64,000 nt of DNA from Eriocheir sinensis (GCF_024679095.1 NW_026111661.1:354688-418687); one strand, 5' to 3'; shown: positions 27,486-45,489, numbered from the stretch's first letter. Translations and numbers: made by a program. Notes: a model not told the origin generated them from the sequence alone.

Positions 27486-29852
27486 TTATATTATATATTT
27501 TTATTGATATTTGCGTTATTTATGTGTATTTTGTATATGTTTTCTCATAGAAATTTACATTATTTTATTGGTATTTTGTCTATTTATTTTGATACGAATT
27601 ACATGATTATATGTGTATTTTGTACATTTTTTTATACGTATTTACATTATTAATGTGTATTTTGTTTATATATTTTTATAGAAATTTACGTTATTATATG
27701 TGTATTTGTATAAGTATTTTGATACAAATTTACATTATTTTATGTATTTTGTATATATATTTCAATTCAAATTTAGCTTATTTTATGTGTATTTTGTATA
27801 TCTATTTATTTAAATACAAAATCAAATATTTTATGTTTTTTTTGGTATATATATTTTTATGAAAATGCGTTATTTTATGGGTATTTTGCATCTTAATTTT
27901 CATACAAATTTACATTATTTTATTAATATTTTCTGTATTTATTTTGATACGATTTTACATTATTTTATTAGTGTTTTGTATATATATTTTTTATACATAT
28001 TTACATTATTTAATGTGTTTTATGTATATATATTTGATATATATTTATGTTATTTTAGGTTATTTTATGTGTATTTGTTTATATATTTTGACACAAATTT
28101 ACAATATTTTATGGGTATTTTGTATATATATTTCAAAAGAAATTTACCTAGGTTTATGTGTATTTTGAATATCTATTTTCATACAAACTCAAATTATTTT
28201 ATGTATTTTGTATATATTTCAATACAGATTTTAGTTATGTTATGTGTATTTTGTAAATCTATTTTCATTCAAATATATGTTATTTTACTGGTATTTTGTT
28301 GATTTATATTGATACGAATTTACATTATTTTATATGTACTTTGTATATATATTTTTATACGCATTTACATTATTTAACATTTATTTTGAATATATAATTT
28401 TATACAAATTCATGGTATTTTATGTGTATTTGTATATATATTTTCATATAAATTTACATTATTTCATGTGTATTTTGTACATATATTTCATTACAAATTT
28501 ACGTTATTTAATGTTTATTTTATATGTGTATTTTGTACATTTATATTCATACAAATACACATTCTTTTATTGGTATTATTTTTATTTATTTTGATTCGAG
28601 TTTACATTATTTTATGTGTATTTTGTTTACATTTTTTTATACGTATTTACTTAATTTTATGTGAATTTTATATATATATTTTTATAGAAATCTACGTTAT
28701 TTTATGTGTATTCGTATATATATTTTGAAACAAATTTACATTGTTTTATATGTATTTTTGCATATCTCTTTCAATAGAAGTTTACCTTATTGTATGTGCA
28801 TTTTGTATATTTATTTCAATACAAATTTAAATATTTTATGTGTATTTTGGTATATATATTTTTATAAGAAATGCGCTATTTGATGGGAGTTTTGCATCTT
28901 TATTTTCATTCAAATTTACATTATTTTATTAATATTCGGTGTATTTATTTTGATACGATTTTACATTATTCTATTTGTTTTTTGTATATATATTTTTTAT
29001 ACATATTTACATTATTTAATGTGTATCTTGCATATATATTTCATAGAAATTTATTATCTATTATTTATTTTCATACAAATACACATTCTTTTCATGATAT
29101 TTTGTTTATTTATTTTGACACGAATTTACATTACTTAATATGTATTTTGTATATATATTTTTATACGTATTTACATAATTTCATGTGTATTTTGTACATA
29201 TATTTCTATAGAAATCTACGTTATTTTATGTGTATTCGTATATATATTTTGAAACAAATTTACATTGTTTTATATGTATTTTTGAATATCTCTTTCAGTA
29301 CAAATTTACCTTACTGTATATGCATTTTGTATATTTATTTCAATACAAATTTAAATATTTTATGTGTATTTTGGTATATATATTTAAAAAAAATGCGCTA
29401 TTTTATGGGAATTTTGCATCTTTCTTTTCATACAAATTTACATTATTTTGTTAATATTCTCTATATTTATTTTGATACGATTTTACATTATTTTATTTAT
29501 TTTTTGTATATATATTTTTTATAATAGACATTTACATTATTTAATGTGTATCTTGCATATATATTTTATACAAATTTACGTTATTTAAGTGTATTTGTTT
29601 ATATATTTTCATTCAAATTTACATTATTTTATGTGTATTTTGTATATGTATTTCACTACAAATTTATCTAATTTTATGTGTATTTTGTATTTTTCTCTTC
29701 ATACAAATTTTAATTATTTTTGAGTATTTTTGTATATAGTTTTATACAAATTTAGGTTATTTTTTGTACGCATTTACATTATTTAATGTGTGTTTTGTAT
29801 ATATATTTTAATGCAAATTTACTTTATTTTATGTGCATTTTTGTAAGTTTGT
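27486..29852 (+). repeat. Satellite block, forward, copy B equivalent of 14,661-16,998
   Basis: Near-identical to 14,661-16,998 but retains the 30-bp segment at 28,601-28,630, so its monomer rhythm is intact there. Confidence 0.85.
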
Positions 29853-30222
29853 GTTGAAATAGATATGCAAAATACATATAAAACAATGTAAATTTGTTTC
29901 AAAATATATATACGAATACACATAAAATAACGTAGATTTCTATAAAAATATATTCAAAATACACATAAAATGAAATAAACACGTATAAAAAAATGAATAC
30001 AAAATACACATAAAATAATGTAAAATCGTATCAAAATAAATAAACAAAATACCAATAAAAGAATGTGTATTTATATAAATATAAATATACAAAATACACA
30101 TAAAATATCGTAAATTTATATTAAACTATATACAAAAATACACAGAATTAATTAAATTAAATAAATGTTAAATAATGTAAATGCGTATAAAATATATATA
30201 TACAAAGTAAATATAAAATAAT
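29853..30222 (-). repeat. Satellite block, reverse, short, copy B equivalent of 16,999-17,372
   Basis: Same short reverse insert as in copy A, with an acacataaaa piece near 29,960 that copy A has in shortened form near 17,110. Confidence 0.82.
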
Positions 30223-33200
30223 ACAAATTTAATTATTCTATGTGTATTTTTGAATATGTATTTTCACAAAAAAATGCTTTATTTTATGAGTATTTTGCAT
30301 CTTTATTTTCATACAAATTTACTTTATTTTATTGATATTCTGTGTATTTATTTTGATACGATTTTACATTATTCTATGTATATTTTGTATATATATTTCA
30401 TACAAATGAACGTTATTTTATGTGAATTTGTTTTCATTTCATAGAAATTTACATTATTTCATGTGTATTTTGTACATGTATTTAAATGCAAATTTAACTA
30501 ATTATATGTGTATTATGTATATCTATTTTCATACAAATCGAAATTAATTTTGTGTATTTTAGTATATATTTTTTTCAAATTTTCGTAATTTTATGTGTAT
30601 TTTGTATATTTATTTTCCTACAAATATACGTTCTTTTATCGGAATTTTGTTTATTTATTTTTATACGAATTTTCATTATTTTAGGTGTATGTGATATATA
30701 TATATTTTTATACTTATTTACATAATTTTATATGTATTTTGAATATATATTTTCATAGAAATTTACTCTATTTTATGTGTATTCGTATATATATTTTGAT
30801 ACAAATTTACATTATTTATGTGTATTTCGCATATCTATTTCAATACAAATTTTCTTTATTGTATGTGCCTTTTGTATATTTATTTTGATACAAATTTAAT
30901 TATTTTATGTGTATTTTTGTATATATATTTTTAAACAAATATGCGTTATTATATGGGTATTTTGCATCTTTATTTTCATACAAATTTACATTATTTTATT
31001 GAAAGTCTGTTTATTTATTTTGATACGATTTTACGTTATTCTCTGTATTTTGTATATATATTTTTAGACATATTTACATTATTTAATGTATATTTTGTAC
31101 ATATATTTTATGGAAATTTACGTTATCTTATGTGTATTTGTTTATATATTTTCATACAAATTTACATTATTTTATGTGTATTTTGTATATGTATTTCAAT
31201 AAAAATTTGCCTAATTTCATGTGTATTTTGCACATATATTATCAAACAAATTTAAATTATTTTTGTGTATTTTTGTATATATTTTTATACAAATTTTTGT
31301 TATTTTATTTGTATTTTGTATATATATTTTCCTACAAATATACATTCTTTGAGAGGAAATTTTGTTTATTTATTTTGATACGAATTTACATTATTTTATG
31401 TGTATTTTGTATATATATTTTTCTATGTATTTACATTATTTTATGTGCATTTTGTATATATATTTTCATAAAAATTTACGTAATTTTATTGTGTGTATTC
31501 GTATATATTTTGATAAAAAATTTCATTATTTCATGTGTTTTTTGCAAATCTATTTCAATAAAAATCTGCCTTATTGTATGTGTATTTTGTATATTTATTT
31601 TAACACAAATTCAATTATTTAATGTGTATTTTTGTATATTTTTTTTTAAATATGAGTTATTTTATGGGTATTTTGCATCTTTAATTATATAAATTTTTAC
31701 ATTACGTACATATCTTTTATACGTATTTATATTATTTAATGTGTATTTTGTTTATATATTTTTGTAGAAATTTACGTTATTATATGTGTATTTGAATATA
31801 TATTTTGATACAAATTTACATTATTTTATGTATTTTCTATATTTATTTCAATTCATATTTAGCTTATTTTATGTGTCTTTTGTATATCTATTTTCAAACA
31901 AATTTAATTATTTTTGTTTATTTTTGTATATAGTTTTATACAATTTTACGTTATTTTATGTGTATTTTGTATGTTTATATTTATACAAGTAAACATTCTT
32001 TTATTGGCATTTAGCTATTTATTTTGATACGAATTTACATTATTTTATGTGTATTTTGTATACATTTTTTTATACGTATTTACTTCATTTTATGTGTATT
32101 TTGTATATATATTTTTATAGAAATCTACGTTATTTTATGTGTATTCGTATATATTTTGAAACAAATTTACATTGTTTCATATGTATTTTGCATATCTATT
32201 TCAATACAAATTTACCTCATTGTATGTGCATTTTGTATATTTATTGTAATACAAATTTAAATATTTTATGTGCATTTTGGTATATATATTTTCATAAAAA
32301 ATGCGTTGTTTTATGGGTATTTTGCATCTTTATTTTCATACAAATTTACATTATTTTATAATATTCTGTGTATTTATTTTGATACTATTTTACATTATTC
32401 TATTTGTGTTTTGTATATATTTTTTTATACATATTTACATTATTTAATGTGTATTTTCTATATATATTTCATACAAATTTTCGTTATTTTAAGTGTATTT
32501 GTTTATATATCTTTATTCAAATTTACATTATTTTATGTGTATTTTGTATATGTATTTCAATAGAAATTTACCTAATTTCATGTGTATTTTGTATATATAT
32601 TTTATACAAATTTAAATTATTTTTTGTGTATTTTTGTATAGTTTTATACAAATTTACAATATTTTATGTGTATTTTGTATATCTATTTTCATACAAATAC
32701 ACATTCTTTTATTGATATTTTGTTTATTTATTTTGATGCGAATTTACATTATTTAATGTGAATTGTGTATATATATTTTTATACGTATTTCGTCATTTCA
32801 TGTGTATTTTGTATATATATTTCTATAGAAATATACGTTATTTTATGTGTATTCGTATATATATTTTGAAACAAATATACATTGTTTTATGTGCATTTTG
32901 CATATTTTTTCAATACAAATTTACCTTATTGTACGTGCATTTTGTATATTAATTTTAATACAAATTTAGCTATTCTATGTGTATTTTTGTATATGTATTT
33001 TTATAAAAATATTCTTTATTTTATGGGTATTTTGCATCTTTATTTTCATACAAAATTACATTATTTTATTGATATTCTGTGTATTTATTTTGATACGATT
33101 TCACATTATTCTATGTATATTTTGTATCTATTTTATACCAATGTACGTTATTTTATGTGAATTTGTTTTCATTTCATACAAATTTACATTATTTTATGTG

Positions 33201-33506
33201 AATTTTGTACATGTGTTTAAATAAAAATTTAACTAATTATATGTGTATTTTGTATATCTATTTTCATACAAATTGAAATTAATTTTGTGTATTTTTGTAT
33301 ATATTTTTATTCAAATTTTCGTAATTTTATCTGTATTTTGTATATTATTTTCCTACAAATATACGTTTTTTTATCGGAATTTTATTTATTTATTTTGATA
33401 CGAATTTTCATTTTTTTTTAGGTGTATTTAATATATATATTTTTATACTTATTGACATAATTTTATATGTATTTTGAATATATATTTTCATAGAAATTTA
33501 CTCTAT
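30223..33506 (+). repeat. Satellite block, forward
   Basis: Left part is the copy B equivalent of 17.37-20.2 kb. The whole block also matches 1-3,058, and it continues beyond the end of copy B in step with that left-edge copy. It closes at the same tactctatatg switch. Confidence 0.85.
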
Positions 33507-36500
33507 ATGTATAAGTATAGAAAATACACATGAAATAGTCTAAATTCGTATCGAAATAAATGAACAAAATACCGATAAAATAAAGTAATTTTGAGTGAAA
33601 ATATATATAGAAAATACACATAAAATAACGTAAATACAAATAAATATATACACTTAAAATGATTTGAATTTGAATGAAAATAGATATAAAAATAAACTTA
33701 AAATAAGGCAAATTTATAATAAAAAATATATACAAAATATACATTAAATAATGTAGACTTGTCTAAAAATATATATACGAATACACATAAAATAACGTTG
33801 ATTTCTATAGAAATTTATATACATATTACACATGAAATGTTGTAAATACGTATAAAAATATATATACAAAATACACATTAAATAATGTAAATTCGTGTCA
33901 AAATAAATAATTAAAATATCAATAAAAGAATGTGTATTTGTATGAAAATACATATACAAAATACACATAAAATAACGTAAATTTGTATAAAACTATATAT
34001 AAAAATACACAAACATAAGTTAAATTTGTATGAAAATAAATATAAAAAATACACATAAAATTAGGTAAATTTGTAAAGAAATACATATACAAAATACACA
34101 TAAATGAAAATATATAAACAAATACACTTAAATTAACATAAATTTGTATAAAATATATATAAAAAATACTCATTAAATAATGTAAATATGTATAAAAAAA
34201 TATATATACAAAACACAAATAGAATCATGTATAATCGTATTAAAATAAATACACAGAATGTAAATAAAATAATGTAAATTTGTATGAAAATAAAGATGCA
34301 AAATACCCATAAAATAACGCATTTTTTTATAAATATACAAAATACACATGAAAGGATGTAAATACGAATATACAAAATACACACTAAATAATGTAAATTC
34401 GCGTCAAAATAAATAAACAAAATGTCAATAAAAGAATGTGTATTTGTATGAAAATAAATATACAAAATACACATAAGATAACATAAATTTGTAAAAAACT
34501 ATATACAAAAATACATAAAAATAATTTAAATTTGTATGAAAATAAATATACAAAATACACATAAAATTAGGTAAATTTGTATTGAAATACATATACAAAA
34601 TACACAAAAAATACTGTAAATTTGAATGAAAATACATAAACAAATTCACTTAAAATAACATAAATTTGTATAAAAAAATATATACAAAACACAAATATAA
34701 TAATGTAAATCGTATCAAAATAAATACACAGAATATTAAAAAAATAATGTAAATTTGTATGAAAATAAAGAAGCACAATACCCATAAAATAACGCATTTT
34801 TTTTAAATATATATACAAAAATACACATAATTTTTTTTATTTATATTAAAATAAATATACAAAATACACATATAATATGATAAATCTGTATTGAAATAGA
34901 TATGCAAAATACATATAAAACAATGTAAATTTGTTTCAAAATATATATACGAATACACATAAAATAACGTAGATTTGTATAAAAATATGTATACAAAAAC
35001 GTAAAAAAATTTACTTTGGATAAAAATATATATACAAAACACACATTAAATAATGTAAATGCGTATATAAAATAACCTAAATTTGTATAAAACTATATAC
35101 AAAAATACACAAAAATAATTTAAATTTGTATGAAAAGAAATATACAAAATACACATAAAATTAGGTTAATTTCTATTGAAATACATATACAAAATACACA
35201 TAAAATAATGTAAATTTGAAAGAAAATATATAAACAAATAAACATATAATAACGTAAATTTGTATGAAATATATATACAAAATACACATTAAATAATGTA
35301 AATATTTATAAAAAAAAATATACAAAACACAAATAAAATAGTGTAAAATCGTATCAAAATATATACACAGAATATTAATAAAATAATGTAAATTTGTATG
35401 AAAATTAAGATGCAAAATACCTATAAAATAACGCATTTTTTATAAAATTATTGATACCAAAATACATATAAAATATTTGAATTTGTATCAAAATAAATAT
35501 ACAAAATGCACAAACAATAAGGTAAATTTGTATTGAAATAGATATGCAAAATACATATAAAATAATGTAAATTTGTTCCAAAATATATATGCGAATACAC
35601 ATAAAATAACGTAGATTTCTATAAAAATACTTATACAAAATACACATAAAAATAAGTAAATACGTATAAAAAAATGTATACAAAATACACATAAGATAAT
35701 GTAAATTCGTATAAATATAAATAAACAATATAGCAATAAAAGAATGTGTATTTGTATAAATATAAATATACAAAAAGCACATAAAATAACGTAAATTTAT
35801 ATAAAACTATATACATAAAATAACGTAAATTTCTATAAAAACATATGTACAAAAATGAACATAAAATAAATTTGCATAAAAATATATATACAAAACACAC
35901 ATTAGATAATAAAAATGAGTATAAAAATATGTATACAAAATACCTATGAAATAATCTAAATTCGTATCGAATTAAATTAAGAAAATACCAATATAATAAT
36001 GTAATTTTGGATGAAAATATATATACAAAATACTCATAAAATAACCTAAATACAAATACAAATATACACATAAAATAATTTAAAATTGAATGAAATAAAT
36101 ATACAAAATAAACATAAAATAAGGTAAATTTGTAATGAAATATATGAAAAAATACACATAAAATAATATAAATTTGTATGAAAATATATATACAAATACA
36201 CATTAAATAACATGAATTTGTATAAAATTTGTATCAAAATATATACTTATACACACAATAAAATAACGTAATTTTTTTATGAAAAAGTATATACAAAATA
36301 CACATAAAATAATTTAAATACGTAGAAAAATATATATACAAAAAACACATAAAATAATGTAAATATGTATGAAAATATATAAACAAATACACATAAAATA
36401 ATGTAAATTTGGATAAAATATATATACAAAATGAACATTAAATAATGTAAATATGTATAAAAAAATATATACAAAAAACACATAGAATAATTTTAAATCG

Positions 36501-38110
36501 TATCAAAATAAATAAAGAGAATATCAATAAAATAATGTAAATTTGTATGAAAATAAAGATGCAAAAAATCCATATAATAACGCATATTTGCATAAAAATA
36601 TATATACAAAAAGACAAATAAAATAATTAAATTTGTATTAATATAAATATAATGCACGTACTATAAAGTAAATTTGTATTGAAATAGATATGCAAAACAC
36701 ACATTAATAATGTAAATTTGTATCAAAATATATATACGAATACTCATAAAATAGAGTAAATTTCTATGAAAATATACATACAAAATAGATATACAAAATA
36801 AACATATAACTAGTTAAATTTGTATTTAAATACATGTACAAAAAACACATAAAATAATGTAGATTTGTATGAAATGAAAACAAATACATTTTATATAAAA
36901 TATATATACAAAATACACATAGAATAATGTAAAATCATATCAAAATAAATACACAGAATATCAATAAAATAATGTAAATTTGTAGGAAAATAAAGATGCA
37001 AAATACCAATAAAATAAAGCATATTTTTATAAAAATACATATACAAAAATACACATAGATTAATCAAATTTGTATTAAAATTAATATACAAAATGCACAT
37101 ACAATAAGGTAAATTTGTATTAAAAAAATATGCAAAATACACATAAAACAATGTAAATTTGTTTCAAAATATATATACGAATACACATAAAATAACGCAA
37201 TTTCTATAGAAATATATATACAAAATACACTTGAAATAATGTAAATACGTATAAAAATATATATACAAAATACACATTAAATAATGTTAATTCGTGTCAA
37301 AATAAATAAACAAAATATCATGAAAAGAATGTGTATTTGTATGAAAATAGATATACAAAATACACATAAAATAACCTAAATTTGTATAAAACTATAAACA
37401 AAAATACACAAAAATAATTTAAACTTGTATGAAAATAAATATTCAAAAAACATATAAAATTAGGTAAATTTGTATTGAAATACATATACAAAATACACAT
37501 AAAATAATGTAAATTTGAATGAAAATATATAAACATATAGACTTAAAATAACGTAAATTTGTATAAAATATATATACAAAAAACACATTAAATAATGTAA
37601 ATATGTATAAAAATATATATATAAAACACAAATAAAATAATGTATAATCGTATCAAAATAAATACAGAAAATATTAATAAAATAATGTAAATTTGTATGA
37701 AAATTAAATTGCAAAATACCCATAAAATAACGCATTTTTTATAAAATTATATATACGAAAAAACATAAAATATTTGATTTTGTATTAAAATAGTTAGATA
37801 TACAAAATACACATAAAATAAGCTAAATTTGAATTGAAATATATGTAGAAAATACATAAAATAATGTAAATTTGTATCAAAATACTTATACAAATACACA
37901 TATAATAACGTTAATTTGTATAAAAATATTTAAACAAAATACACATTATATAATATAAATACGTATAAAAAAAATGTACAAAATACACAAATAATCATGT
38001 AATTCGTATCAAAATAAATAGACAAAATACCAATAAGATAATGTAAACTTCTATGAGAAAACATATACAAAATACACATAAATAACGCAAATATCAATAA
38101 AAATATATAT
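33507..38110 (-). repeat. Satellite block, reverse, 4.6 kb
   Basis: Left part follows 3,059-5,100 (offset about 30,430-30,450). From 35,070 onward it is instead the outer part of the left arm of the 3.5-kb inverted repeat paired with 50.6-53.6 kb. The segment 36,835-37,800 also mirrors 8,160-9,130. Confidence 0.84.
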
Positions 38111-38640
38111 TATATATTTAAATATTTAAAATATTTAATGTATATTTTGTATATATATATTATCCAAATTTACGTTATTTTATATGTATTTGTTTATATA
38201 TTTTCATACTAATTTACGTTATTTTATGTGAGTTTTGTATATGTATTTCAATACAAATTTGCCTAACTTTATGTGTATTTTGCATATCTATTTTCAAACA
38301 AATTTAAATTATTTATGTGTATTTTTGTATATATTTTTATACAAATTTTAGTTATTTTATTTGATTTTTATATATATATTTTCTTACAAATATACATTCT
38401 TTTATTGGAATGTTGTGTATTTAATTTTTTATGAATTTACATTATTTTATGTGTATTTTGTATATATATTTTTCTACGTATTTAAATTATTTTATGTGTA
38501 TTTCATATATACATTTTCATAAAAATTTACGTTATTTTATTGTGTGTATTCGTATATATTTTGAAACAAATTTTATACAAATTCATGTTATTTTATGTGT
38601 ATTTGTATATATATTTTCATACAAATTTATATTATTTTAT
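35070..38640 (-). repeat. Long inverted repeat III, left arm (about 3.6 kb)
   Basis: Pairs in reverse complement with 49,846-53,625. Paired positions add up to about 88,695 outside the junction (36,881 with 51,813; 35,975 with 52,720; 35,436 with 53,258) and to about 88,465 inside it. The 230-base change equals the (AT)n tract present only in the right arm. Confidence 0.86.
36835..37800 (-). repeat. Inverted repeat II, partner of 8,160-9,130
   Basis: Reverse complement of 8,160-9,130; positions add up to about 45,968. Diagnostic shared piece: caaatacattttatataaaa at 36,881 against its complement at about 9,067-9,086. In the left copy this follows directly after inverted repeat I; here it is separated from it by 1.73 kb (37,800-39,528). 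Confidence 0.82.
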
Positions 38641-39314
38641 GTGTATTCTTAAATATATTTTATTACAAATTTACCGTATTTTATGTTTATTTTGTATATT
38701 TATTTCATTTAATATAATCAAATTTAAATTTATTGTATATGCATTTTGTATATTAATTTTAATACAAATTTAAATATTCTATGTGTATTTTTCTATATGT
38801 ATTTTTATAAAAAATATGCATTATTTTATGGGTATTTTGCATCTTTATTTTCATACAAATTTACGATATTTTATTGATATTCTGCTCATTCATTTTGATA
38901 CGATTTGACATTATTCTATGTGTATTTTGTATATATTTTTCATACAAATCTACGTTATTTTAAGTGTATTTGTTTATATATTTTGACATAAATTTACAAT
39001 ATTTTATGGGTATTTTGTATATATATTTCAAAAGAATTTTACCTAGTTTTATGTGTATTTTGAATATCTATTTTCATACAAACTCAAATTATTTTTATGT
39101 ATTTTTGTATATATTTCAATACAAATTTTAGTTAGGTTATGTGTATTTTGTAAATCTATTTTCATTTAAATATATATTATTTTATTGGTATTTTGTTGAT
39201 TTATATTGATACGAATTTACATTATTTTATATGTACTTTGTATATATATTTTTATACGCATTTACATTATTTAATATTTATTTTGAATATATAATTTTAT
39301 ACAAATTCATGGTA
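38111..39314 (+). repeat. Satellite block, forward
   Basis: Begins at an inverted copy of the 14,660 junction. Up to 38,640 it belongs to the inverted repeat paired with 49,846-50,310. From 38,725 to 39,150 it forms the left arm of a near-palindrome with 39,314-39,740. It lies wholly within the extra 1.7 kb that separates two segments contiguous at 8.16 kb. Confidence 0.82.
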
Positions 39315-40858
<1,544 letters not shown>

Positions 40859-41420
40859 ATACACATTCTTTTATTGGTATTTTGTTTATTTATTTTGTTT
40901 CGAATTTACATTATTTTATGTGTATTTTGTTTACATTTTTTTTATACGTATTTACTTAATTTTATGTGTATTTTGTATATATATTTTTATAGAAATCTAC
41001 GTTATTTTATATGTATTCGTATATATATTTTGAAACAAATTTACATTGTTTTAAATTTATTTTTGCATATCTCTTTCAATAGAAGTTTACCTTATTGTAT
41101 GTGCATTTTGTATATTGATTTCAATACAAATTTAAATATTTTATGTGTATTTTGTTATATATATTTTTATAAGAAATGCGCTATTTGATGGGAATTTTGC
41201 ATCTTTATTTTCATACAAATTTACATTATTTTATTAATATTCGGTGTATTTATTTTGTGTGTTTTGTATATATATTTTTATGCAAATTTACTTTATTTTA
41301 TGTGCATTTTTGTACATATATTTTTTTAGAAATTTGCGTTATTTTATGTGTATTTGTATATGTTTTCTCATGCAAATTTACATTATTTTATTGCTATTTT
41401 GTTTATTTATTTTGATACGA
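40859..41420 (+). repeat. Satellite block, forward
   Basis: Mirror image of 6,263-6,935. The right end (ttgatacgaatgaaaatag) recurs near 60,230, showing that the forward-to-reverse switch itself has been copied. Confidence 0.82.
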
Positions 41421-42252
41421 ATGAAAATAGATATACAAAATATACATAAAATAAACTAAATCTGTATTGAAATATATATACAAAATACATAAAATAATGT
41501 AAATTTGTATCAAAATATTTTAACAGATGCGCATAAAATAACGTAAATTTGTTTTAAAATATACAAAATACACATTAAATAATGTAAATATGTATAAAAA
41601 ATATATACAAAACACAAATAGATTAATGTAAAGTCGTATCAAAACAAATACACAGAATATTAATAAAACAATGTAAATTTGTATGAAAATCAAGATGCAA
41701 AATACCCATTAAATAACGCATTTTTTATAAAAATATATATACCATAATACACATGAAAAAATTAATTTGTATTAATATAAATATACAAAATACACATACA
41801 ATAAGGTAAATCTGTATTGAAATAGATATGCAAAATACATATAAAACAATATAAATTTGTTTCAAAATATATATACGATTACACATAAAATAACGTAGAT
41901 TTGTATAAAAATATATATACAAAATACACATAAAATGAAGTAAATACGTATAAGAAAATGTATACAAAATACACATAAAATAATGTAAATTCGTATGAAA
42001 ATAAAAAAACAAAATACCAATAAAAGAATGTGTATTTGTATAAATATATATATACAAAATACACATAAAATAACGTAAATTTGTATAAAACTATATACAA
42101 AAATACACAGAAGTAATTAAATCCGTATGAAAATAGATATACAAAATACGGATAAAATAAGCTAAATTTGAATTGAAATGTATATACAAAATACATAAAA
42201 TAATGTAGATTTGTATCAAAACATTTATAAAAATACATATAATAACGTAAAT
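41421..42252 (-). repeat. Satellite block, reverse
   Basis: Mirror image of 5,435-6,262 and direct relative of the noisier block 60,238-61,070. Ends at aaattttgatacg, the reverse complement of the 5,434 switch. Confidence 0.82.
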
Positions 42253-44128
42253 TTTGATACGATTTTACATTATTCTATTTGTGTTTTGTATATATTTTTT
42301 TATACATATTTACATTATTTAATGTGTATTTTGTATATATATTTCATACAAATTTACGTTATTATATGTGTATTTGTTTATATATTTTCTTTCAAATTTA
42401 CATTATTTTATGTGTATTTTGTATATGTATTTAAATACAAATTAACATAATTTTATGTGTATTTTGTATATTTCTTTTCATACAAATTTAAATCATTTTT
42501 GTGTATTTTTGTATATAGTTTTATACAAATTTAGGTTATTTTATGCACGCATTTACATTATTTAATGTGTGTTTTGTATATATATTTTTATCCATAGTTA
42601 CTTTATTTTACGTTTATTTTTGGACATATATTTTTATAGAAATTAGCGTTATTTTATATGTATTTGTAATGTTTTCTCATACAAATTTACATTATTTTAT
42701 TGATATTTTGTTAATTTAGTTTGATACGAATTAAATGATTATATGTGTATTTTGTACATATTTTTTATACGTATTTGCATTACTTAATGTGTATTTTGTT
42801 TATATATTTCTAAACAAATTTACGTTATTATATGTATTTTTATAAATATTTTGATACAAATTTACATTATTTTATGTATTTTGTATATACATCTCAATTC
42901 AAATTTAGCTTATTTTATCTGTATTTTGTATATCTATTTTCATACGAATTTAATTACTTCTGTGTATTTTTTATATAGTTTTATATAAATTTACGTTATT
43001 TTATGTGTATTTTGTATATTTATATTTATACAAATACACATTCTTTTATTGGTATTTTGTTTATTTATTTTGATACGAATTTACATTATTTTATGTGTAT
43101 TTTGTATATATTTTTTTATACGTATTTACTTTATTTAATGTGTATTTTGTATATATATTTTTATAGAAATCTACGTTATTTTATGTGTATTCGTATATAT
43201 ATTTTGAAACAAATTTTTATTGTTTTATATGTATTTTGCATATCTATTTCAATACAAATTTACCTTATTGTATGTGTTTTTTGTATATTTATTTTAATAC
43301 AAATTTAATTTTTTGATGTGTATTTTGGTATATATATTTTTATAAATAAAAAAAATGCGTTATTTTATGGGTATTTTGCTTCTTTATTTTCATACAAATT
43401 TACATTATTTTATTAATATTCTGTGTATTTATTTTAATACGGTTTTACATTATTCTATTTGTGTTTTGTACATATTTTTTTATACAAATTTACGTTATTT
43501 TAAGTGTATTTGTTTATGTATTTTCATTCAAATTTACATTATTTTATGTGTATTTTGTGTATGTATTTCAATAAAAATTTACCTAATTTTGTGTATTTTG
43601 TATATTTATTTCCATACAAATTTAAAAGATTTTTGTGTATTTTTGTATATAGTTTGATACAAATTTAGGTTATTTTTTGTGTATTTTGTATATCTATTTT
43701 CATACAAATACACGTTCTTTTATTTATATTTTGTTTATTTATTTTGACTTGAATTTACATTATTTAATGTGTATTTTGTATATATATTTTTATACGAATT
43801 TACATCATTTCATGTGTATTTTGTATAGTTTTAAACAAATTTATATTATTTAATGTGTATTTTGTATATATATATTTATACATATACACATTCTTTTATT
43901 GGTATTTTGTTTATTTATTTTGATACTAATTTACATTATTTTATGTGTATTTTGTATACATTTTTTATACGTATTTACTTAATTTTATGTGTATTTTGTA
44001 TACATATTTTTATAGAAATCTACCTTATTTCATGTGTATTCGTATATATATTTTGAAACAAATTTACATTGTTTATATGTATTTTGCATATCTATTTTTG
44101 TGTATTCTGTATTTATTTTTGTTATATA
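42253..44128 (+). repeat. Satellite block, forward
   Basis: Mirrors 3.9-5.43 kb, including uncommon shared motifs such as tagtttgatacgaatt (42,717; reversed near 4,950) and tggataaaa-type joints (reversed near 42,590). Right end near 44,100 is an irregular join, ttttgttatatatagaata. Confidence 0.82.
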
Positions 44129-45489
44129 TAGAATAATGTAAAATCGTATCAAAATAAGTACACAGAATATCAATTAAATAATATAAATTTGTATGAAAAT
44201 AAAGATGCAAAATACCCATAAAATAAAGCATATTTTTTTTAAATATACATATACAAAAATACACATAGAATAATTAAATATGTGTTAAAATTAATATACA
44301 AAATGCACATACAATAAGGTAAGTTTGTATTAAAAAAAAAAACGCAAAATACACATAAAACAGTGTGAATTTGTTTCAAAATATATATACGAATACACAT
44401 AAAATAATGTTGATTTCTATAGGAATATATATACAAAATACACATGAAATGATGTAAATACGTATAAAAATATATATACAAAATGCACATTAAATACTGT
44501 AAATTCGCGTCAAAATAAATAAACAAAATATCAATAAAAGAATGTGTATTTGTATGAAAATAGATATACAAAATACACTTGAAATAACCTAAATTTGTAT
44601 CAAACTATATACAAAAATACACAAAAATATTTTAAATTTGTATGAAAATAAATATACAAAATACACATAAAATTAGGTAAATTTGTATTGAAATACATAT
44701 ACAAAATACACATAAAATAATGTAAATTTGAATGAAAAGACATAAACAAATACACTTAAAATAACGTAAATTTTTTTTTTAAATATATACAAAACACAAA
44801 TAGAATAATGTAAAATCGTATCAAAATAAATACACAGAATATTAATAAAATAATGTAAATTTGTATGAAAATAAAGAGGCAAAATACCCATAAAATAACG
44901 CATTTTTTTTATTTATAAAAATATATATACCAAAATACACATAAAAAAATTAAATTTGAATTAAAATAAATATATAAAAAACACATACAATAAGGTAAAT
45001 TTGTATTGAAATAGATATGCAAAATACATATAAAACAATGTAAATTTGTTTCAAAATATATATACGAATACACATAAAATAACGTAGATTTCTATAAAAA
45101 TATATATACAAAATACACATAAAATGAAGTAAATACGTATAAAAAATGTATACAAAATACACATAAAATAATATGAAATTCATCAATAAAATAAATATAC
45201 AAAAAAATGTGTATTTGTATAAATATAAATATACAAAATACACATAAAATAACGTAAATTTATATAAAACTATATACAAAAATACACAGAAGTATTTTAA
45301 TTTGTATGAAAATAGATATACAAAATAAGGTAAATTCGTTTCAAATTCAATAAACAAAATTCAGATAAAAGTATATTTGTAGAAAATATATATACAAAAT
45401 ACATAAAATAACGAAAATTTGTTTGAAATATATAAAAATAAACGAAAATAATTTCAATTTGTATGAAAATAAATATACAAAATACACAT
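44129..45489 (-). repeat. Satellite block, reverse
   Basis: Reverse monomers resembling 20.8-22 kb reversed and 41.6-42.2 kb. From about 44,880 it is the relative of 61,070-61,692. It ends at an acatgt palindrome (45,486-45,491). Confidence 0.8.
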